Of a stretch of DNA of 64,000 nt, positions 44,674 to 52,665 are shown in pieces (within the stretch, counting starts at the first letter, position 1; each line of letters starts with the position of its first letter). The notes below the pieces were generated by a model. That model was not told where the DNA came from and ran no database searches. It was given only the letters and a program-made list of their open reading frames with translations. A program made the position numbers and the translations under genes. Origin of the DNA: Acidaminococcus timonensis (GTDB lineage Bacteria > Bacillota > Negativicutes > Acidaminococcales > Acidaminococcaceae); assembly GCF_900106585.1 (NCBI RefSeq), contig NZ_FNWH01000006.1, forward strand, positions 1,206,501-1,270,500, given 5' to 3'.

Positions 44674-44747
44674 TAAGGTCTAACTTTTTGGGGTCACATC
44701 ATAATGACCATCGTTCATCGCCCCTTTCTTTTCCCCCATCCGGGAGG

Positions 44748-45842
44748 TCAGTCATCCAGATACCGGATGCCTTCTACGCCGGTAATGCCCAGTCCCGGCG
44801 CATCACTGACCGTAATGTGTTTTTCGTTGAACACGGCGCCGCCCTGCACCGGATCTTCCGAGCAGAGCACCGGCCCATCCAGGTCGATCCTGGTGATGAT
44901 TTTCCGGGCACAGGCCAGATGGACGGCCGCATTGACGCTGACCTTGGCTTCCAGCATGCAGCCGATCATGCATTCCACGCCGCAGACCTCCGCCAGTGTG
45001 GCGATTTTCAGGGCGTTGGTCAGGCCGCCGCATTTCATCAGCTTGATGTTGATCAGGTCCGCTGCCTGCATCTGGACGATCTTCAGAGCATCTTCCACGG
45101 AGAATACGCTTTCATCGGCCAGCACCGGAACGTAGGACCGTTCCGTCACGTACTTCAGACCCTCGAAGTCGTGGGCCTTCACCGGCTGTTCCACCAGCTC
45201 GATATCCAGGCCCCTGTCCTGCATCTGGTTCAGCAGTTTTACCGCCTGTTTCGGACTCCAGGCCTGGTTGGCATCGATGCGGATCCGGATGTCCGGTCCC
45301 ACAGCCTTCCGGATGGCAGCCAGCCGGGCCACATCCAGGGAGGGGTCGATCCCCACCTTGACCTTCAGGGTATCATACCCCCGCTGCACGGCATTGACGG
45401 CATCCCGAGCCATTTCCTCCGGAGGGTTCACACTGATGGTCAGGTCCGTGACGATCTGGTTGCGGGCACCACCCAGCATCTTGTACACCGGGATGCCATA
45501 CTTTTTGCCATACAGATCCCATAGGGCCATATCGGCGGCTGCCTTGGCACTGGTATTCTTCACGATGCATTGCTGCACCGCCCGGGTGATGTCCTCGAAA
45601 TCGTCCACATCCCGGCCCAGCAGGGTCTTGCTGATATGATCCTGAAAGGCTCCGATGATGGCACCGGTGGTATCCCCGGTAATGGCCCCGGTGGGAGGCG
45701 CTTCCCCGAAGCCCACCTCTCCGGTGTCCGTGTGGATTTCCACGATCACATCTTCCACACTGTTCACCTGACGCAGGGCCGTCTTGAACGGTACCCGCAG
45801 GGGGACGGAGATCCGTCCCAGCCGGATTTTCGTAATCTTCAT
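44748..45842 (-). CDS. Dipeptide epimerase (L-Ala-D/L-Glu epimerase type, enolase superfamily)
   Basis: 364 residues. The capping domain is followed by the barrel with KVKVG (Lys acid/base), IDANQAW, VEQPV, ADES and KLMKCGG, the two-lysine and three-carboxylate arrangement of muconate-lactonising-type epimerases. The C-terminal DAPGLGI fits L-Ala-D/L-Glu epimerases, which process murein dipeptides to L-Ala-L-Glu. It lies 12 bp after the PepV-type gene. Exact dipeptide preference is inferred. Confidence 0.85.
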   Translation of the reverse strand: MKITKIRLGRISVPLRVPFKTALRQVNSVEDVIVEIHTDTGEVGFGEAPPTGAITGDTTGAIIGAFQDHISKTLLGRDVDDFEDITRAVQQCIVKNTSAKAAADMALWDLYGKKYGIPVYKMLGGARNQIVTDLTISVNPPEEMARDAVNAVQRGYDTLKVKVGIDPSLDVARLAAIRKAVGPDIRIRIDANQAWSPKQAVKLLNQMQDRGLDIELVEQPVKAHDFEGLKYVTERSYVPVLADESVFSVEDALKIVQMQAADLINIKLMKCGGLTNALKIATLAEVCGVECMIGCMLEAKVSVNAAVHLACARKIITRIDLDGPVLCSEDPVQGGAVFNEKHITVSDAPGLGITGVEGIRYLDD

Positions 45843-45854
45843 GGCAGTCCCTCC

Positions 45855-47234
45855 TTATTTGGCCAGCCGGTACAGCGCCTCTGCATAGATATGGGCATTC
45901 AGTACCAGTTTTTCGATTTCCCAGTATTCATTGGGCAGGTGTTCCCGTACGGCATCCCCCGGGAAAATGGGTCCGAAGGCCACGATATTGGGAATGGCCT
46001 TGGCATAGGTGCCGCCGCCGATACACAGGGTGCCGGGCTGGAAGTCCGTCATTTCGCCGTACACCTGGAGCAGGGTCTGGATGTAGGGCGTCCGGGGATC
46101 CACATACAGTGCCTTCTTATGTGTCTCGGATACCTTGGTGAAGCCTGCCGCGGCAAAATCAGCATCCAGTTTGGGGGCGCAGTCCTCATAGTGTTTCGTC
46201 ACCGGGTACCGGTAGTTGATCTTCACAGTCAGTTCTGTTTCATTGGCTTCCGCCACCCCCACGTTGAAGGAGAGCTTGCCGGAATCGGCGTCCTCCAGGC
46301 AGATGCCCAGGGATTCTCCGTGAACCTCCAGCCCGATTTTATCCGCCAGAAAGGTCAGGGCATCCTTCAGTTCCCCGCTGAAAGGCAGCTGGTTCAGGGC
46401 CTTGAACAGCCGGCCGGCAGCGTTTTCACCCTGTTCCGGATGGGCCGCATGGGCCTGTACCCCCTGGGCCACCACTTTCAGCCCTTCCGGAACCACTTCC
46501 CACTGGACTTTGGATTCCGGTTTCACCACTTCCTCCAGCAGACGGGTGGCTTCTGCCGGTGTGCAGGCCACCATGGCTTCCGCCAGGGCCGGTACCACAT
46601 TGAAGGCCGAACCTGCCTTCAGGCTCTTCAGGATGACAGGACCGTCCTGGGTATATTTCTTTGAGAAAGTCACATTGATGATACCCTTTTCCCCGTTGAT
46701 CACCGGGTATTCTCCGTCAGGGGTGAAGCCGCACACCGGGATTTCCCCGCCTTTTTCCAGATAATGCTTCATATCGGCACTGCCAGTCTCCTCATTGGTG
46801 CCGAACAGGATGCGGATCCGCCGTTTCAGAGGCACCCCGCTGTCCTTCAGAGCCTTCAGGGCATACAGGGCAGCGGTGGTGGGGCCTTTGTCATCCATTG
46901 TGCCCCGACCATATACGTTGGTACCGTCACAGTCACCGCTGTAGGGATCCCGATCCCAGCCATCCCCTTCAGGCACCACATCCAGATGCCCCAGCACGGC
47001 TACCATTTCCGGTCCTTCTCCATATTCACACCAGCCCATATAGTGATCCACGTTTTCTGTCCTGAAGCCCATAGCGGCCGCTTTCTCCAGCATGAAGTCC
47101 AGGCATTTCGCCGGACCGTCCCCGAAAGGTTTTCCCGGTTTTGCGTCTTCCCGGACACTCTTGATCCGGACGGCCTGCTGCAGTGTTTCTACCATGGCCT
47201 GTTTGTTCTGATCGACCCATTTTGTCAATTCCAT
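45855..47234 (-). CDS. pepV: Dipeptidase PepV (M20 family)
   Basis: 459 residues from ATG 47234, with GGGAGG seven bases upstream; the open frame beyond it covers the leader hairpin. Zinc-binding GHLDVVPEGDGWD, GTMDDKGP and GTNEETGS are seen, as well as the lid domain of PepV. It cleaves dipeptides with a free N-terminus in the cytoplasm. First gene of pepV-epimerase-DUF819-serine hydrolase. Confidence 0.92.
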   Translation of the reverse strand: MELTKWVDQNKQAMVETLQQAVRIKSVREDAKPGKPFGDGPAKCLDFMLEKAAAMGFRTENVDHYMGWCEYGEGPEMVAVLGHLDVVPEGDGWDRDPYSGDCDGTNVYGRGTMDDKGPTTAALYALKALKDSGVPLKRRIRILFGTNEETGSADMKHYLEKGGEIPVCGFTPDGEYPVINGEKGIINVTFSKKYTQDGPVILKSLKAGSAFNVVPALAEAMVACTPAEATRLLEEVVKPESKVQWEVVPEGLKVVAQGVQAHAAHPEQGENAAGRLFKALNQLPFSGELKDALTFLADKIGLEVHGESLGICLEDADSGKLSFNVGVAEANETELTVKINYRYPVTKHYEDCAPKLDADFAAAGFTKVSETHKKALYVDPRTPYIQTLLQVYGEMTDFQPGTLCIGGGTYAKAIPNIVAFGPIFPGDAVREHLPNEYWEIEKLVLNAHIYAEALYRLAK

Positions 47235-47284
47235 TGGTCTGCCTCCCTTACTGATTCCTGGGAAATGCCATCCCAGGATACAAA

Positions 47285-47335
47285 AAAGCCCAGCAAGGCA
47301 TAAAACTCCCGTTTCATACCGTTGCTGGGTCTCAC
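47285..47335 (-). promoter_or_regulatory. Terminator-type attenuator in the pepV leader
   Basis: On the minus strand CCCAGCAA-C-GGTATGAAAC pairs with GTTTTATGCC-TTGCTGGG (18 bp, some wobble) and runs into CTTTTTTG, inside the 5' leader about 50 bp before the pepV ATG. TCCCAGGA upstream and CCTGGGA downstream could form an alternative structure. It has no T-box signature (no GGTGGNACCGCG). Confidence 0.65.
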
Positions 47336-47404
47336 TTTGCTTCCTGGGACATTGGCGGATGTTCCACACAAAATGAAGCAGCATTTCCATCGGTTACCAA
47401 TTCT

Positions 47405-47433
47405 AGTTTACTTGATAGTTTTTTCTGTGTCAA
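47405..47433 (-). promoter_or_regulatory. pepV operon promoter
   Basis: On the minus strand TTGACA (47428-47433), 17 bp, TAAACT (47405-47410), giving a leader of about 165 nt that contains the terminator. Confidence 0.7.
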
Positions 47434-47479
47434 TCGATTTATCTCACATTTTTACATTATATAGTATCTTGTATACATA

Positions 47480-47508
47480 TTGACGGGTAAATTGTTCATC
47501 GGTATAAT
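47480..47508 (+). promoter_or_regulatory. Promoter of the secreted serine hydrolase
   Basis: TTGACG (47480-47485), 17 bp, TATAAT (47503-47508). Divergent from the pepV promoter. Confidence 0.7.
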
Positions 47509-47549
47509 GAAAAATAGCAAAAAAAATTCACAATTCAGGAGGTTGTCCC

Positions 47550-48950
47550 ATGCACAAAGGAAGATTCATGAAAGCTGCCGTCCTGGGGCTCTGTGCCGCC
47601 CTGCTGCTGCCTTCCGCCTGCCTGGCCGCCAAAGGGAAAAAGGGGATCCCCGGTCCTGCCAGAAAGCAGCTGACCCGGGAACTGGATGCCATGGTGGGCC
47701 ATAACGGCACCCACGTGCCCGGACTGGGGGTGGAAGTGTATAAAAACGGCAAAAAGGCCTACACCCATTTCGCCGGCCACCGGTACTTTGCCGAAAAGCC
47801 CGGCCAGAAAGATCTGCCCATTACCGGCAAAACCCGATTCCGGGCCGCTTCCGTATCCAAAATGTTCACCGCCTTCACCATCATGCAGCTGGTGGATGAA
47901 GGAAAACTGACCCTGGATGAGGATGTAAGCGGTCTGCTGGGTTTCCCGCTGCGGAACCCCCATTATCCGGACACTCCCATCACAGTGCGGATGCTGCTCT
48001 CCCACACCTCCAGCCTCCGGGACGGCAAACTGTATGCCATCCCACCGACCGACTCTGTACAGGAATTCTTCACGGAAAAAGGGAAATTCTATGAGGACGG
48101 CGACCACTTCGCTCCATTGGGTCAGGCCCCGGGCAAATACTTCAAGTACTCCAACATCAACTACGGCCTTTTGGGCACCCTCATCGAAAAAGTCACAGGA
48201 CAGCGGTTCGACAAATACCAGAAGAGCCACATCCTGAAACAGCTGGGCATCCGGGCGGACTACAACCCGGGTAACCTGTCCAAAGGCGAATTCAGGGACC
48301 TGGGCGTGATCTACCAGAAGAACAGCCACGGAAAATGGGACGAGAACGGCCCCTGGATTCCCCAGATCGACGACTACCAGGGCAAACAGCCGCCCAGAGA
48401 CCAGGTAAAGGTGCAGAACCCGGACCACCGGGAGCTGGATGCGTTCTACGATCTGAAGGACTATGTACCCGGCACCAACGCCACCATCTTTTCTCCCCAG
48501 GGCGGGCTGCGGATCAGCTATGATGAACTGGGGCATGCCCTGGAAATGCTGGTGAACGGCGGCCGATACAAAGGGAAACAGATCATCCGGCCGGGACTGC
48601 TGAAAGAGATGATGACGCCCCAATGGACCTATGACCCCAAAGCGTCCAATGGTTCCACCTATGGAGGCACCATCCTGGCCTACGGCCTGGGCCTCTACCC
48701 CATCTACGGCACTTCCACCAGCCGGGTGGTGAAGGACCATGAGCTGGACCTGTGGGGCCACACCGGTGAAGCCTACGGCCTGCTGTCCGGAGTGTTCCTG
48801 GTCCCCGGCACAAAGGATGGTTTCGTGTATATGATGAACGGAGAAGCCCTGGCCGAAGACGATGATCCACGCAGTGCCGGCAGATTCAGCGGCAATTATG
48901 TGTGGGAAGAGAACATCATGGATACCATTTGCCGGAATGCGTTTTTCTAA
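47550..48950 (+). CDS. Secreted beta-lactamase/DD-peptidase-fold serine hydrolase
   Basis: 466 residues. Signal peptide (about 1-27, LCAALLLPSACLAA), catalytic Ser101-Val-Ser-Lys104, Tyr-Ser-Asn in FKYSNINYGLLG and a HTG box (LWGHTGEAYG) place it in the class C beta-lactamase/D-Ala-D-Ala carboxypeptidase family. CAGGAGG precedes the ATG. Divergent from pepV. It may release wall peptides outside the cell that the operon then uses. Confidence 0.85.
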   Translation: MHKGRFMKAAVLGLCAALLLPSACLAAKGKKGIPGPARKQLTRELDAMVGHNGTHVPGLGVEVYKNGKKAYTHFAGHRYFAEKPGQKDLPITGKTRFRAASVSKMFTAFTIMQLVDEGKLTLDEDVSGLLGFPLRNPHYPDTPITVRMLLSHTSSLRDGKLYAIPPTDSVQEFFTEKGKFYEDGDHFAPLGQAPGKYFKYSNINYGLLGTLIEKVTGQRFDKYQKSHILKQLGIRADYNPGNLSKGEFRDLGVIYQKNSHGKWDENGPWIPQIDDYQGKQPPRDQVKVQNPDHRELDAFYDLKDYVPGTNATIFSPQGGLRISYDELGHALEMLVNGGRYKGKQIIRPGLLKEMMTPQWTYDPKASNGSTYGGTILAYGLGLYPIYGTSTSRVVKDHELDLWGHTGEAYGLLSGVFLVPGTKDGFVYMMNGEALAEDDDPRSAGRFSGNYVWEENIMDTICRNAFF

Positions 48951-49012
48951 GTCTCTAGTCACTAGTCTCTAGCCGAAGGAAAGGACCCGCCCTGACCAGG
49001 ACGGGTCCTTTT
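48951..49012. repeat. Heptad array and terminator after the serine hydrolase
   Basis: GTCTCTA-GTCACTA-GTCTCTA-GCCGAAGG (48951-48977) is a partial composite repeat. AAAGGACCCGCCCT pairs with AGGACGGGTCCTTTT (48980-49012), a terminator for the converging genes. Confidence 0.65.
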
Positions 49013-49029
49013 GATGTTATCAAACCAGT

Positions 49030-49998
49030 TTATTTTTCCTGGCTCAGTTCTTCTTCATAAGCCTGCAATACCTGTTCCAATGCTTCTTTTGTCAGCGTCT
49101 GGTTGATGGCATTGCGGTAAAATGCGCTGTGGGGCAGACCGTGGAAATAATGGGCTCCATGGTTGCGCATTTCCCGGACAGCCACCTTTTCTCCCTTGAA
49201 GGCGATCAGATCCCGCAGGTGCCGTCGCACCATGGCAAACCGTTCCTCCAGGGTCACCACCGGGATGGGCTGCCCGGAAAGAGCTGCCTTCACCTCCCGG
49301 AAGATCCAGGGATTGCCCTGGGCGCCCCTGGCAATCATGATGCCGTCACAGTGGGTGACCTCCCGCAGGGCCAGGGCATCCCGGGCCGTAAACACATCCC
49401 CGTTGCCGATCACCGGGATGGAAACGGCTTCCTTCACCTGCCGGATGATGTCCCAGTCAGCCTTCCCACTATAAAACTGACCCCGGGTCCGGCCATGGAC
49501 GGCCACGGCCGCTACCCCGGCCTTTTCCGCCAGTCGGGCGATTTCCACGGCATTTTTATGCTCATCATCCCAGCCGGCCCGGAATTTCACGGTCACCGGC
49601 AGATCCACAGCGTCCACCATGGCGCAAAGACAGGCATAGGCCCGTTCCGGATCCTTCATCAGGGCGGACCCTTCTCCGTTGGACACGATCTTATGCACCG
49701 GGCAGCCCATGTTGAAATCGATGCCATCGGCCCCATACTCCGCTGCGATCTTCGCCCCCTGAGCCAGTTCCCCGGGAACGGATCCGAACAGTTGGATGGC
49801 CACCGGATGCTCCCGGGGATCCACTTCCAGCATGGCAAAAGTCTTGGGATTCCTGAAAAGCAGTGCTTTGGCACTGACCATTTCCGAAACCACATAATCG
49901 GCTCCCAGTTCCCGGCAGATCACACGGAAGGGAAGGTCGGTGACCCCGGCCATGGGGCCCAGGACCACTGGATTTTGTGAAAAGATGTTTTCCTGCAT
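49030..49998 (-). CDS. dusB: tRNA-dihydrouridine synthase (DusB type)
   Basis: 322 residues from ATG 49998 (AAAGGAAACC upstream). FMN barrel with [24 protein letters not shown] (catalytic Cys), [20 protein letters not shown] and GNGDVF. It reduces uridines in the tRNA D-loop. It follows coaX, with a terminator hairpin in between. Confidence 0.94.
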   Translation of the reverse strand: MQENIFSQNPVVLGPMAGVTDLPFRVICRELGADYVVSEMVSAKALLFRNPKTFAMLEVDPREHPVAIQLFGSVPGELAQGAKIAAEYGADGIDFNMGCPVHKIVSNGEGSALMKDPERAYACLCAMVDAVDLPVTVKFRAGWDDEHKNAVEIARLAEKAGVAAVAVHGRTRGQFYSGKADWDIIRQVKEAVSIPVIGNGDVFTARDALALREVTHCDGIMIARGAQGNPWIFREVKAALSGQPIPVVTLEERFAMVRRHLRDLIAFKGEKVAVREMRNHGAHYFHGLPHSAFYRNAINQTLTKEALEQVLQAYEEELSQEK

Positions 49999-50017
49999 GG
50001 TTTCCTTTCTTATAGAC

Positions 50018-50048
50018 AAAAAACGGGGAGACGGCCTGGCCGCTCCCC
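50018..50048 (-). terminator. Terminator between coaX and dusB
   Basis: GGGGAG-AC-GGCC pairs with GGCC-G-CTCCCC. The minus-strand side ends in GTTTTTTG only 20 bp before the dusB ATG, leaving no room for a separate promoter. dusB is thus probably read through or regulated by this hairpin. Confidence 0.75.
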
Positions 50049-50063
50049 ATCATTTTTAGCTGA

Positions 50064-50846
50064 TTAATAGTGTTTGGGATGGTTCATGTTGTAGAGGATC
50101 CGCAGACCTTCCAGGGTCAGGAACGGTTCCACCACATCCACATGCTCGGATTCAGAAGCCATCAGCTTGCCGAAGCCGCCGGTAGCCACTACAAACGCCT
50201 GGCCGTCCAGTTCCTTTTTCATGCGGGTGATCAGGCCGTCCATCTGGCCTACGAACCCGAAGATCACCCCGCTGCGCATGGCATGGATGGTATCCCGGCA
50301 GATGGCCTTGGGCGGTTTGATCAGTTCGATCCGGGGCAGTTTGGCTGCTTTCTGGAACAGGGCTTCCGTGGAAATCCCGATACCCGGGGCAATGGCGCCG
50401 CCCAGGTATTCCCCATCGGGGCGCAATGCACAGAAGGTAGTGGCCGTACCGAAGTCGATGATGATCAGGTTGCCCTTATCGCCGTACAGATGATGGGCAG
50501 CCACCGCATTCACGATCCGATCCGCCCCGATCTGGGAAGGATCATCGTAATCCAGCTTCAGTCCTGTATTGATTTCGCTGGTCACCACAAAAGGAGTGAT
50601 CCCGAAATACCGTTTGCTCATATTGCACAAGGGTACCAGCAGGGGCGGCACAACGGTGGAAATGATGATATCCTCGATATCCTTCATATCCATGCCGCTG
50701 TAGGCAAACATGCTCCCCAGGATGATGCCGAATTCATCCGATGTGCGGGAACGGCTGCTGGAAATCCTCCAGTGAGCCTGCCAGGTGTTTCCATCATGAA
50801 CCCCTACTACGATATTGGTATTCCCAACATCCATTACCATCAACAT
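50064..50846 (-). CDS. coaX: Type III pantothenate kinase
   Basis: 260 residues of ASKHA fold. N-terminal MDVGNTNIVVGV, GADRIVNAVAAHHLYG and IIDFGTATTFCAL (Asp pair) are the CoaX motifs. It phosphorylates pantothenate, the first step of CoA synthesis. GGAGGT lies ten bases before ATG 50846. Confidence 0.95.
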   Translation of the reverse strand: MLMVMDVGNTNIVVGVHDGNTWQAHWRISSSRSRTSDEFGIILGSMFAYSGMDMKDIEDIIISTVVPPLLVPLCNMSKRYFGITPFVVTSEINTGLKLDYDDPSQIGADRIVNAVAAHHLYGDKGNLIIIDFGTATTFCALRPDGEYLGGAIAPGIGISTEALFQKAAKLPRIELIKPPKAICRDTIHAMRSGVIFGFVGQMDGLITRMKKELDGQAFVVATGGFGKLMASESEHVDVVEPFLTLEGLRILYNMNHPKHY

Positions 50847-50916
50847 GGTCTTGTTACCTCCAAAATTTCCGGTCTCGTCTTACCAGGGTCTCTTTGCCCG
50901 GGTCACAAACGATTTT

Positions 50917-50945
50917 ATTATAGGGGCAAAACCCCATAAAGTCAA
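50917..50945 (-). promoter_or_regulatory. coaX promoter
   Basis: On the minus strand TTGACT (50940-50945), 17 bp, TATAAT (50917-50922). The spacer contains GGGG-TTTTG-CCCC, a small palindrome between the two hexamers. Confidence 0.75.
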
Positions 50946-50988
50946 TACAGGAACCTGCAGAAACTGGGTTCCCATTCAGCAGGATTCC

Positions 50989-51549
50989 TTACGCTTTCCA
51001 CAGTCCCCCGGCTTTCAGCGCTCTCCGGATGCGGATGCCCAGGAAGGCCACCAGGAAGCTTTTCAGGATGTCCAGAGGCAGGAAGGGCAGGACGGCCAGG
51101 GCCAGTGTCTTATCCCAGGTCATGGGTTTATGCAGGAAATACGCAAAGCTCAGTTTGAACCCAAGGGCACCTACGGCGTAGCACACCACCATGGTGAGGG
51201 CCAGATAGACAAAATTCTTCAGCAGGCTGTCCCCGCTTTTGCCATAGCTGATCTTGCCGGACAGGAAGGCCACAAGGAGGAAACTGATCAGGAAACCTCC
51301 CGTAGGGCCGGCCAGCATCACGATGCCCGACTGGCCCTGGTTGAACACCGGAAGCCCCAGGCAGCCCAGCAGCAGCCAGACGAAAACACTGACAGTCCCC
51401 CAGGCCGGACCCAGCAGAAAACCGGCCAGCATGGCCATGAACGTCTGCAGGGTAATGGGCACCGGCCCAATGGGAATGGTCACATAGGAGCTGACGATCA
51501 TCAGAGCGGCAAACAGAGCCGCTCCCATCAAATTTCTTGTGTGGGTCAT
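50989..51549 (-). CDS. bioY: Biotin transporter BioY
   Basis: 186 residues, about six membrane helices. IPIGPVPITLQTFMAMLAG and GPTGGFLISF are BioY signatures. It is the substrate-binding S component for biotin uptake and may work alone or with an ECF module. The ATG overlaps the birA stop by 4 bp, tying uptake to the biotin ligase. Confidence 0.93.
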   Translation of the reverse strand: MTHTRNLMGAALFAALMIVSSYVTIPIGPVPITLQTFMAMLAGFLLGPAWGTVSVFVWLLLGCLGLPVFNQGQSGIVMLAGPTGGFLISFLLVAFLSGKISYGKSGDSLLKNFVYLALTMVVCYAVGALGFKLSFAYFLHKPMTWDKTLALAVLPFLPLDILKSFLVAFLGIRIRRALKAGGLWKA

Positions 51550-52541
51550 GCGTATTTCCCCTTTCCCCGGGCCGGACGGATGGAAACATCCCCGGCCAGC
51601 ACCGTTTCCACAGTACCGTCTTCCTTCCGGACCTGCAGAGCCCCCATGCTGTCGATATCCACGGCCGTACCCACATAGGTCTTATCCGGTGCGATCACCT
51701 TCACCTGTTTCCCCAGGGTGATGGAATACTTTCTCCACTGGTCGAAAACGGCCCCGAATCCATTTTGGCAGGCTTCCTCATAATACAGTTCCATGCAATC
51801 CAGCACCCTGGCCAGGAGCGCCACCCGGTCCACCTTGCCGCCGGTCACATCCGCAATGGAAATGGCCGAAGCCCGCAGGTCCCCCGGGACCATTTCCTTC
51901 GGGACGCATACATTGATGCCGGTACCGCACACCAGGTAGTTGATATGCCCGAATTCGGCACTCATCTCTGTCAGGATGCCCACCAGTTTCTTCCCTTCCA
52001 GCAGCACGTCATTGGGCCACTTGATCTGGGCTTCTACCCCACAGACTTCCCGGATGGCCTGTACCACAGCCACTGCGGCCAGCAGGGTCATCTTGGGCGC
52101 TTCCTGGGGCAGGAACGAAGGTTTCAGCAGTACAGAGAACCACAGTCCCTTGCCCTTGGGGCTGAACCAGCCCCGTCTCAGCCGGCCCTTGCCTCCGGTC
52201 TGTTCCTCAGCCACGCAGACAGTGCCGTCGGCAGCCCCCTGCTCCGCCAGTTTCTTCAGCACTTCATTGGAACTGACCACACTTTCTTCGTAGCAGATGT
52301 GACGGCCCAGGAACCGGGTATGGAGCTTTTCTCCGATTTCCGAGGGCAGCAGCTTATCCGGTACGCTGGTGAGTACATATCCCTTTTTCGTAAACGCTTC
52401 GATGCCGTATCCCTCTTCCTTCAGGACCTGGATGTGCTTCCAGATGGCTGTCCGGGTAATGCCCAGGGTCCTGGCCAGTTCTTCTCCGGAAACCGGTTCC
52501 GGAGCCTTGTCACGCAAGATCTTCAAGATTTCATTCCGCAT
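51546..52541 (-). CDS. birA: Bifunctional biotin ligase/repressor BirA
   Basis: 331 residues from ATG 52541 (AAGGGAAG seven bases before). N-terminal helix-turn-helix (SGEELARTLGITRTAIWKHIQ, about 20-40), the biotin-protein-ligase domain with GGKGRLRRGW and KWPNDVLLEGKK, and a C-terminal SH3-like domain. It attaches biotin to carboxylases and represses biotin genes. It forms an operon with bioY. Confidence 0.95.
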   Translation of the reverse strand: MRNEILKILRDKAPEPVSGEELARTLGITRTAIWKHIQVLKEEGYGIEAFTKKGYVLTSVPDKLLPSEIGEKLHTRFLGRHICYEESVVSSNEVLKKLAEQGAADGTVCVAEEQTGGKGRLRRGWFSPKGKGLWFSVLLKPSFLPQEAPKMTLLAAVAVVQAIREVCGVEAQIKWPNDVLLEGKKLVGILTEMSAEFGHINYLVCGTGINVCVPKEMVPGDLRASAISIADVTGGKVDRVALLARVLDCMELYYEEACQNGFGAVFDQWRKYSITLGKQVKVIAPDKTYVGTAVDIDSMGALQVRKEDGTVETVLAGDVSIRPARGKGKYA

Positions 52542-52599
52542 AGCAGCGCTTCCCTTCGTTTCCATATGATTGTCTTCAAGTTAACACAACTGTCAAAAG

Positions 52600-52627
52600 C
52601 AGGGGGTGTGAAAATTTCACACCCCCG
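52600..52627. terminator. Terminator after ftsH, GGGGTGTGAAAA hairpin family
   Basis: GGGGGTGTGAAA pairs exactly with TTTCACACCCCC. It is the same hairpin as in the composite repeat but without the heptads, and lies between the ftsH stop and birA. Confidence 0.75.
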
Positions 52628-52665
52628 GTCTGCAAGTCCTCAGGACTTTCGCAGCTGTCTTTCTC

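Larger units (their letters stand above)
43167..44701 (+). mobile_element. IS3-family (IS150 group) insertion sequence
   Basis: Inverted ends TGACCCCCAATTGTTAGACC (43169) and TGACCCCAAAAAGTTAGACC (complement, ending 44696) match at about 16 of 20 positions. TAATGA occurs on both sides (43161-43166 and 44702-44707) as the likely target duplication, longer than the usual 3-4 bp. It holds orfA and orfB in overlapping frames and appears complete. Confidence 0.9.
41989..44711 (-). pseudogene. DUF819 family membrane protein, interrupted by an IS150-type element
   Basis: The body (41989 to about 43160) is an intact multi-pass DUF819 protein with WVGGSANMAAMQAAL and LANIGGAASAPIVASAYN. Codons 1-3 (ATG GTC ATT at 44703-44711, AAGGGG upstream) lie on the far side of the element. 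Removing the insert between the TAATGA direct repeats gives MVITNGFTYIAFLMFLAGG in frame, 393 residues. The remnant could start at ATG 43131, losing 13 residues. Without the native ribosome site its expression is doubtful. Confidence 0.85.

Noticed and set aside
47235..47335. pepV leader considered as a T-box riboswitch
   Set aside because: Too short and lacking the conserved GGTGGNACCGCG antiterminator and specifier-loop features.
52566..52600. BirA operator upstream of birA
   Set aside because: A single GTTAAC is present but the paired TTGTTAACC/GGTTAACAA arrangement is not, so no operator is claimed.
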